This document shows, one piece after another, positions 42,904 through 47,007 of a DNA stretch of 47,007 bases (its first letter is position 1; every line of letters starts with the position of its first letter). The notes beneath the pieces are model-generated. The model searched no databases, was not told the DNA's origin, and worked only from the letters and a program-made list of their open reading frames with translations. The DNA is from Arcobacter sp. EP1 (GTDB lineage Bacteria > Campylobacterota > Campylobacteria > Campylobacterales > Arcobacteraceae). The position numbers were made by a program, and so were the translations under genes. The stretch covers positions 113,116-160,122 of the forward strand of contig LPNY01000122.1 of NCBI GenBank assembly GCA_001655195.1, written 5' to 3'.

Positions 42904-43545
42904 ATGAATTTAATGGTATTTGGAGCTCCGGGTGCAGGAAAAGGTACACAAGCTAAATTTTTAATTGAAAAGTATGATATCCCTCAAATCTCAACAGGTG
43001 ATATTTTAAGAGCAGCAATCGCTGATAAAACTGATATGGGTATGGAAGCAAAGAACTATATGGATGCAGGAAAGCTAGTTCCTGATTCAACAATCATTGG
43101 TATTATTAAAGATAGACTCGCTGAAGATGACTGTAAAAAAGGGTTTATTCTTGATGGATTCCCACGAACATTAGCACAAGCAGAAGCATTAAAAGAGCTT
43201 ATGGCTAACATGGGAATTTCACTTGATAAAGTTATATCTTTAAATGTTCCAGATGAGTTAATCGTTGGAAGAATTACTGGAAGAAGAGTATGTCCTGATT
43301 GTGGAGCTTCTTTTCATGTTGACTTTAATCCTTCAAAAACTGAAGATGTATGTGACTACTGTAGTGGTGAATTAATCATTAGAAAAGATGACAATGCCGA
43401 AACAGTTAAAAGTAGACTAGGAGCTTACCATGAACAAACAGCTCCATTAATCGCATTTTATACTGAAATGGGTGTTATGGTTGAACTTGATGGAACAAAA
43501 GATGTATCAGAAGTAACAGCTGATATGTTTGCATCAATTTCATAA
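42904..43545 (+). CDS. adk: Adenylate kinase, long form with four-cysteine zinc lid
   Basis: 213 residues. P-loop 'GAPGAGKGTQAKF' (about residues 7-19), 'ISTGDILRAAI', 'GFILDGFPRTLAQAEAL' and 'GRRVCPDCGASFHVDFNPS...CDYCSGELIIRKDDNAETVKSRL'. The lid carries C130-x2-C133 and C150-x2-C153, a zinc-binding arrangement best known from Gram-positive adenylate kinases. It interconverts ATP+AMP and 2 ADP in the cytoplasm. The ATG has an AAGGAATT ribosome site, and a TACAAT box (42867-42872) lies upstream. Single gene. Confidence 0.95.
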   Translation: MNLMVFGAPGAGKGTQAKFLIEKYDIPQISTGDILRAAIADKTDMGMEAKNYMDAGKLVPDSTIIGIIKDRLAEDDCKKGFILDGFPRTLAQAEALKELMANMGISLDKVISLNVPDELIVGRITGRRVCPDCGASFHVDFNPSKTEDVCDYCSGELIIRKDDNAETVKSRLGAYHEQTAPLIAFYTEMGVMVELDGTKDVSEVTADMFASIS

Positions 43546-43567
43546 TCATTAAATTAAAGACCATATG

Positions 43568-43592
43568 GGAGTTGAACATTTGATTCAACTCC
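43568..43592. terminator. Hairpin after adk
   Basis: GGAGTTGAA (43568-43576) pairs with TTCAACTCC (43584-43592) around a 7-base loop, 23 bases after the adk stop. There is no long T run, so termination efficiency is uncertain. Confidence 0.5.
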
Positions 43593-43654
43593 TAAAACTT
43601 ACTTCAAAAAACTAACCTACAATTAATCTAAATTTTTCTACACTTTAAAATATA

Positions 43655-43670
43655 TTGACTAAATAGTCAA
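43655..43670. promoter_or_regulatory. Inverted repeat TTGACTA-AA-TAGTCAA upstream of cupin gene
   Basis: A perfect 7-base inverted repeat, 20 bases before the cupin ATG and next to a possible -10 (TATATT, 43651-43656). It fits a repressor operator at the start of transcription. TTGACT could instead be read as a -35, but no -10 fits downstream. Confidence 0.45.
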
Positions 43671-43690
43671 ATAATTTCTAGGAGAGTGTT

Positions 43691-44143
43691 ATGAAAGAAA
43701 TTGAAAAAATCGTTGAAGAGAAAAACTACAACGCCATCAATCTTGGTAATTTAGATGAACTCATGGAGTATTCTCTCATTCATAAAGTTAACAAACAAAA
43801 AGTCGAGGGTAAAGTATTTTTAAAAGAGCCTACAAATGCCACGGGTACAGAAATCTCATTTAATTCACTTGCGGCAAAACAAGAGCAACCTTATTTTCAT
43901 ATTCACTATAAAAATGAAGAGACCTATATTATCCTAAAGGGGTATGGTTATTTTCAAGTAGATGGTAACTGTTTTGAAATCAAAGAGGGGAGTGTAATCC
44001 GTGTTGCACCAAATGGTATTCGTGGGATTAGAAATGATAGTGATGAAACTATGATATATATGGTCGTGCAATCAAAAGAGAATTCACTTGAAGAGTATAC
44101 AACTGATGATGGTGAACGTGTAGCTTTTGAACCTAAATGGTAA
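43691..44143 (+). CDS. Single-domain cupin protein
   Basis: 150 residues with one cupin barrel. The metal-site motif is 'PYFHIHYKNEETYIILKGYGYFQVDG' (H-x-H-x4-E and the glycine-rich turn), and the second motif is 'IKEGSVIRVAPNGIRGIRNDSDETMIYMVV', which has an Arg-Pro-Asn-Gly loop with no obvious histidine ligand. The N-terminal 45 residues are a mixed helix/strand extension ('EIEKIVEEKNYNAINLGNLDEL'). Such proteins bind small molecules or act as isomerases and dioxygenases; substrate unknown. The ATG has an AGGAGAG ribosome site, and an inverted repeat upstream suggests regulated expression. Confidence 0.8.
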   Translation: MKEIEKIVEEKNYNAINLGNLDELMEYSLIHKVNKQKVEGKVFLKEPTNATGTEISFNSLAAKQEQPYFHIHYKNEETYIILKGYGYFQVDGNCFEIKEGSVIRVAPNGIRGIRNDSDETMIYMVVQSKENSLEEYTTDDGERVAFEPKW

Positions 44144-44146
44144 AGT

Positions 44147-44512
44147 TTAAAGAGAACTTTTAATAGCTAGTAGTTCTGTTATAGTTCTCTTTTCTAGTTC
44201 TTTTACTTTTCTAAGAACGGCTTCTTGACTATCAAATTTAAGCTTTAGACAAATTGCTTCAATCAAACTATATTTATCAGTTTTAACAGTAAGCTTTTCA
44301 CGTTGGCGTTGTAGTTCATTTCTTTGGTTAATAACTGTTTTGAGATATAAATCCACTGCTTTAGAATCTACTTCATTATCTATTAAAAAGATCTCCACAT
44401 CTTTTAGTATTACTTCAACTTTTTCTTTTAAAGTATTAAAACTATGGTTTTCTGTCTCATAAATAAGTGTTTCAATTTTTTTATCAACTATTGCAAGTGC
44501 ATCTGTAGTCAC
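44147..44512 (-). CDS. Hypothetical coiled-coil-like protein (121 aa)
   Basis: 121 residues from a GTG start at 44512 with an AAGGAAACCT ribosome site just upstream. It is almost wholly helical and charged, with heptad-like spacing of Leu/Ile/Val ('LYLKTVINQRNELQRQREKL', 'AVLRKVKELEKRTITELLAI'). No membrane helix or signal peptide. No family recognised. It is convergent to the cupin gene, 3 bases away. Confidence 0.62.
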   Translation of the reverse strand: MTTDALAIVDKKIETLIYETENHSFNTLKEKVEVILKDVEIFLIDNEVDSKAVDLYLKTVINQRNELQRQREKLTVKTDKYSLIEAICLKLKFDSQEAVLRKVKELEKRTITELLAIKSSL

Positions 44513-44575
44513 AGGTTTCCTTATATTTTTTATAGATGAGATTTTATCATAATTTACGATAAATAGATGTTAGGG

Positions 44576-44581
44576 TAAAAT
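44576..44581 (+). promoter_or_regulatory. Candidate -10 box (TAAAAT)
   Basis: TTAGGGTAAAATAGG lies 35 bases before the start of the exported agmatine deiminase-family gene. Confidence 0.45.
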
Positions 44582-44616
44582 AGGTCAAAATCTATAAAAA
44601 AATTAAAAGGAAAACA

Positions 44617-45597
44617 ATGTCAATTGTAAAATTTTTGATGCCTGTTGTTTTGTTATTTTCAATTACATTTGCAGTTGAATTACGTGTTCCTGCTGAGTGG
44701 GAAAAACATGAAGCAACTTGGATGCAGTGGCCAGATGATTATGATAGAAGTTTGCGGTTACCTTTTTCTCAAATTATTAAAATCGTACAACAGTATGAAA
44801 GAGTACATTTAATTGTTCGAAATATACAAGAGAAAAAAAGTGCTAAGCAATTTTTAAAAAGATATGATGTTGATACTAATAATATCACTTGGCATACCTT
44901 GGCAACAAACAATGCATGGCTAAGAGACAATGGTCCTGTATACGTCAAGAAAGGCAAAGAGATTTTTTTATATAACTTTGGATTTGATGCTTGGGGTGGA
45001 AACTTTGGAAATGATGTTGAGTTTTTAGATGATGATAAAGTTCCTAATTATATTGCAAAGTACTTAGATAAAAAAGTGATAAAAAAGTTAGACTATATAT
45101 TAGAACGAGGCAACTTAGAGTTTAACGGTGAAGATATTTTAGTCTTAAATTGGGATTGTCAAGATGATAGAAATCCAAATTTGAGCCAAGACGAACATGA
45201 AGCTATTTTAAAAGAATCCTTTGGAGTTAAAAAAATTATTTGGGCATATGGACATCATCCTGATGATGGCACAACTGGGCATATTGATGGAACAGCACGA
45301 TTTATTAATAAATCAACTTTGGTGATTACTGATTATGATGCGCAAACAGAACGAGATTTAGCACGAGAAGCTAAAAAGGCTGGATTAATAGTCAAATGGT
45401 ATCCTGGTGACCCAAATTGGCTTGTGGGTAATGGTTATGTGATCGCAATGTCTGATGGTGATGAAAGTTTTGATAGGGAACTGGAAGAACTCCTTTCCTC
45501 TTATTTTCCTAATCGTGATGTTTATATGATAGATGGAAGTGCCATTGCAAAAGCAGGTGGTGGAATTCATTGTCTTACCAATGACCAACCTAAATAG
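44617..45597 (+). CDS. Exported agmatine deiminase / peptidylarginine deiminase-family enzyme
   Basis: 326 residues with a Sec signal peptide (MSIVKFLMPVVLLFSITFA), so the enzyme should act in the periplasm. The mature part is a PAD_porph-type guanidino hydrolase: 'WEKHEATWMQWP', 'AWLRDNGPVYV' with Asp104, 'GTTGHIDGTARF' with catalytic His222 and Asp224, and nucleophile Cys319 in 'GGGIHCLTNDQP'. Canonical AguA enzymes are cytoplasmic, somewhat longer, and have a 'GG(A/S)IH' substrate loop; here the corresponding place reads 'ERGNLEFNGEDILVLNWDCQDDRNPNLS'. It would release ammonia from agmatine (or a peptide arginine). An AAAAGGAA ribosome site precedes the ATG. No other agmatine-pathway gene is adjacent; agmatinase is 38 kb away at 5497. 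Confidence 0.82.
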   Translation: MSIVKFLMPVVLLFSITFAVELRVPAEWEKHEATWMQWPDDYDRSLRLPFSQIIKIVQQYERVHLIVRNIQEKKSAKQFLKRYDVDTNNITWHTLATNNAWLRDNGPVYVKKGKEIFLYNFGFDAWGGNFGNDVEFLDDDKVPNYIAKYLDKKVIKKLDYILERGNLEFNGEDILVLNWDCQDDRNPNLSQDEHEAILKESFGVKKIIWAYGHHPDDGTTGHIDGTARFINKSTLVITDYDAQTERDLAREAKKAGLIVKWYPGDPNWLVGNGYVIAMSDGDESFDRELEELLSSYFPNRDVYMIDGSAIAKAGGGIHCLTNDQPK

Positions 45598-45649
45598 AAC
45601 AATAAAATAATTCGTGGACTATTTGTTTAGATAACAAGTAAAAAAGCGT

Positions 45650-45655
45650 TACAAT
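45650..45655 (+). promoter_or_regulatory. Candidate -10 box (TACAAT)
   Basis: AAGCGTTACAATACC lies 25 bases before the helicase start. Confidence 0.45.
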
Positions 45656-45679
45656 ACCCCAAATAGTTTAAGGATTCCA

Positions 45680-46906
45680 ATGTCATTTTCAAGTTTTGGG
45701 TTTAGTCAAGTAATATCACAATCTTTAGAAGAGAACAGCTATACCCAAGCAACAGCAGTACAAACAGAAGTGATTCCTTTGGTGTTAAAGGGCAATGATA
45801 TAATGGCAAAAGCACAAACAGGTAGTGGTAAAACTGCTAGTTTTGTCTTGCCTATTGTTCAAAAGCTTCTATTAACAACACCTAAAAAGAAACCTAAACC
45901 TAGAGTTTTAGTATTAACTCCAACGCGAGAATTAACCCTGCAAGTTGCAAACACCTTTGAAATTTTTTCAAAACATTTTCCTAAAAAACTACAAGTAGTA
46001 AGTGTCGTAGGTGGACAAAGTATTGGTGATCAGTTATTGGATATTCAAAAAGGGTGTGATGTTATTGTTGCAACTACAGGAAGATTGATTGATATTATTG
46101 GTAAAAAGCAAATTAATCTTGATACTTTAGAATATTTTGTTTTAGATGAAGCTGACAAAATGCTTGATTTAGGATTTGCTGATGAACTTAATGTCATTTT
46201 GGACCTATTACCTTCAAAACGAGAAAATTTACTTTTTTCTGCAACATATCCAAAAAAGATGTTAGAAATTGCAAAAGTGATTTCAAGCTCATTTGTTAAT
46301 GTAGAAATTCAAGAAAGCAAAGAGAACCTCAATAATATTACTCAACGTATTATTGAAGTAAACAAAGAGAATCGAAGTGCTCTATTACAAAAGCTTATCC
46401 GAGATAATGAGTTTGAAAAAGTTCTTGTATTTATGGCAACCAAAAGGGCTACGGATAATTTGTCCAGAAAGTTTAGAAAATATGGTTTTAAAGCAGACTC
46501 TTTTCATGGAGATTTAATCCAAGAAGATAGAAACTATACGTTAGATGAGTTTAAACGTAATGATTTACAAGTTCTTTTTTCGACAGATATTGCAGCACGT
46601 GGTTTACATGTGGATGATATTACTTGTGTTGTTAACTATGATTTACCACGAAGTGCCTTTGATTATACTCATAGAATTGGACGAACAGCTAGAGCTGGAA
46701 AAAGTGGTACGGCCATAACTTTTATTGACCATGAAGATCAAGCACATTTTAAATTGATTGAAAAACGGTGTGAGTTAGATGTTAACAAAGAACAAATAGA
46801 AGGGTTCGAACTCAAAGGTGAGCCAGTTAAAAGAACAAAAGGACCAGCTCCTGTCAAGGGAAAACGAAAAAGTAAAAAAGATAAACTTCGAGAACAAAAT
46901 AAATAG
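45680..46906 (+). CDS. DEAD-box ATP-dependent RNA helicase (RhlE-like)
   Basis: 408 residues with all helicase motifs: Q motif ('FSSFGFSQ...TAVQTEVIP'), Walker A 'AKAQTGSGKT', Ia 'LTPTRELTLQV', 'TTGRLID', the DEAD box in 'FVLDEADKMLDLG', SAT in 'LFSATYP', 'VLVFMATKRATDNLS', 'STDIAARGLHVDDI' and motif VI 'HRIGRTARAGKSG'. A short basic tail follows ('KRTKGPAPVKGKRKSKKDKL'). It unwinds short RNA duplexes, probably in ribosome assembly or mRNA turnover. RhlE is the best match by length and tail, but SrmB- or CsdA-type roles cannot be excluded. It has an AAGGATT ribosome site. Confidence 0.9.
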   Translation: MSFSSFGFSQVISQSLEENSYTQATAVQTEVIPLVLKGNDIMAKAQTGSGKTASFVLPIVQKLLLTTPKKKPKPRVLVLTPTRELTLQVANTFEIFSKHFPKKLQVVSVVGGQSIGDQLLDIQKGCDVIVATTGRLIDIIGKKQINLDTLEYFVLDEADKMLDLGFADELNVILDLLPSKRENLLFSATYPKKMLEIAKVISSSFVNVEIQESKENLNNITQRIIEVNKENRSALLQKLIRDNEFEKVLVFMATKRATDNLSRKFRKYGFKADSFHGDLIQEDRNYTLDEFKRNDLQVLFSTDIAARGLHVDDITCVVNYDLPRSAFDYTHRIGRTARAGKSGTAITFIDHEDQAHFKLIEKRCELDVNKEQIEGFELKGEPVKRTKGPAPVKGKRKSKKDKLREQNK

Positions 46907-46984
46907 ACAGATTTGAAGTTAATCAACCAAATTATAAAAGATAAACTGCTATGATAACTTTTATATTTTTGTATAGGAGTCAAA

Positions 46985-47007
46985 GTGCGAAATATTATTA
47001 TAATTGG
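46985..47007 (+). CDS. Start of a gene cut by the right edge (possible Rossmann-fold protein)
   Basis: A GTG at 46985 follows a TAGGAG ribosome site. The seven complete codons read MRNIIII, then a partial Gly codon. A leading hydrophobic strand of this kind opens many nucleotide-binding Rossmann folds, but the fragment is too short to name. Confidence 0.45.

Noticed and set aside
43655-43660. TTGACT as a -35 promoter element
   Set aside because: No -10 lies at proper spacing before the cupin start; the inverted repeat explains the sequence better.

Overview
The window is AT-rich chromosomal DNA from a member of the Campylobacterota (epsilonproteobacteria), most likely the Arcobacter group. 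The grounds are protein content and gene order. The rluD - FnIII lipoprotein - trmB - ftsE - ftsX string next to rodA is, as I recall it, an epsilonproteobacterial arrangement. The histidine kinases carry the 'AHQWRQPL' H-box common in this phylum, TrmB has the long epsilon form, and hemL is followed by an AtpZ-like gene. No tRNA, rRNA, CRISPR array, prophage or intact insertion sequence was seen. No organism name is asserted beyond this.

Layout. 1-4.4 kb (minus): ftsX (cut by the window edge), ftsE, trmB, a four-FnIII-domain lipoprotein and an RluD-type pseudouridine synthase form one tightly overlapping operon. 4.4-6.3 kb (plus): rodA and agmatinase. 6.4-16.9 kb is a signalling block. It holds a sodium:solute symporter-histidine kinase fusion with a small membrane partner, a divergent REC-DUF3369-HD-GYP regulator, an MTHFR-family protein, a receiver-only regulator, a kinase with three periplasmic solute-binding domains, and a TonB-like protein. 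17.0-24.9 kb is metabolic: hemL, ppnP, an AtpZ-like protein, rpoD with a hypothetical partner, leuD-leuB and a DHH phosphoesterase. 24.9-28.5 kb has a HIT protein and the alpha ribosomal operon (rpmJ, rpsM, rpsK, rpsD, rpoA, rplQ). 28.7-31.5 kb is gatA and guaB.

31.5-45 kb is looser accessory chromosome. It contains small membrane proteins, an amino acid permease, a VOC protein, an orphan CHASE4 kinase, an internally duplicated two-helix membrane protein family, a DUF2231 protein, an RluE-type pseudouridine synthase, a secreted protein with three short repeats, a GIY-YIG protein, a CatB-like acetyltransferase, adk with a four-cysteine lid, a cupin and several small hypotheticals. Repeat structures cluster here: a 146-bp inverted-repeat-bounded element after guaB, a heptamer array and a REP-like palindrome. 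The right end has an exported agmatine deiminase-family enzyme, a DEAD-box helicase and the first codons of one more gene.

The strongest candidate for something undescribed is at 37.7-38.6 kb. Two adjacent genes encode three copies of one two-helix membrane unit, and each gene is preceded by the same block: a 14-bp perfect palindrome, five variable bases, then an identical 14-bp segment containing a -10-like hexamer. Next in interest are the secreted triple-repeat protein, the guaB-distal structured element, the exported agmatine deiminase relative and the triple-binding-domain kinase. All functional statements come from reading motifs by eye; no database search was run.
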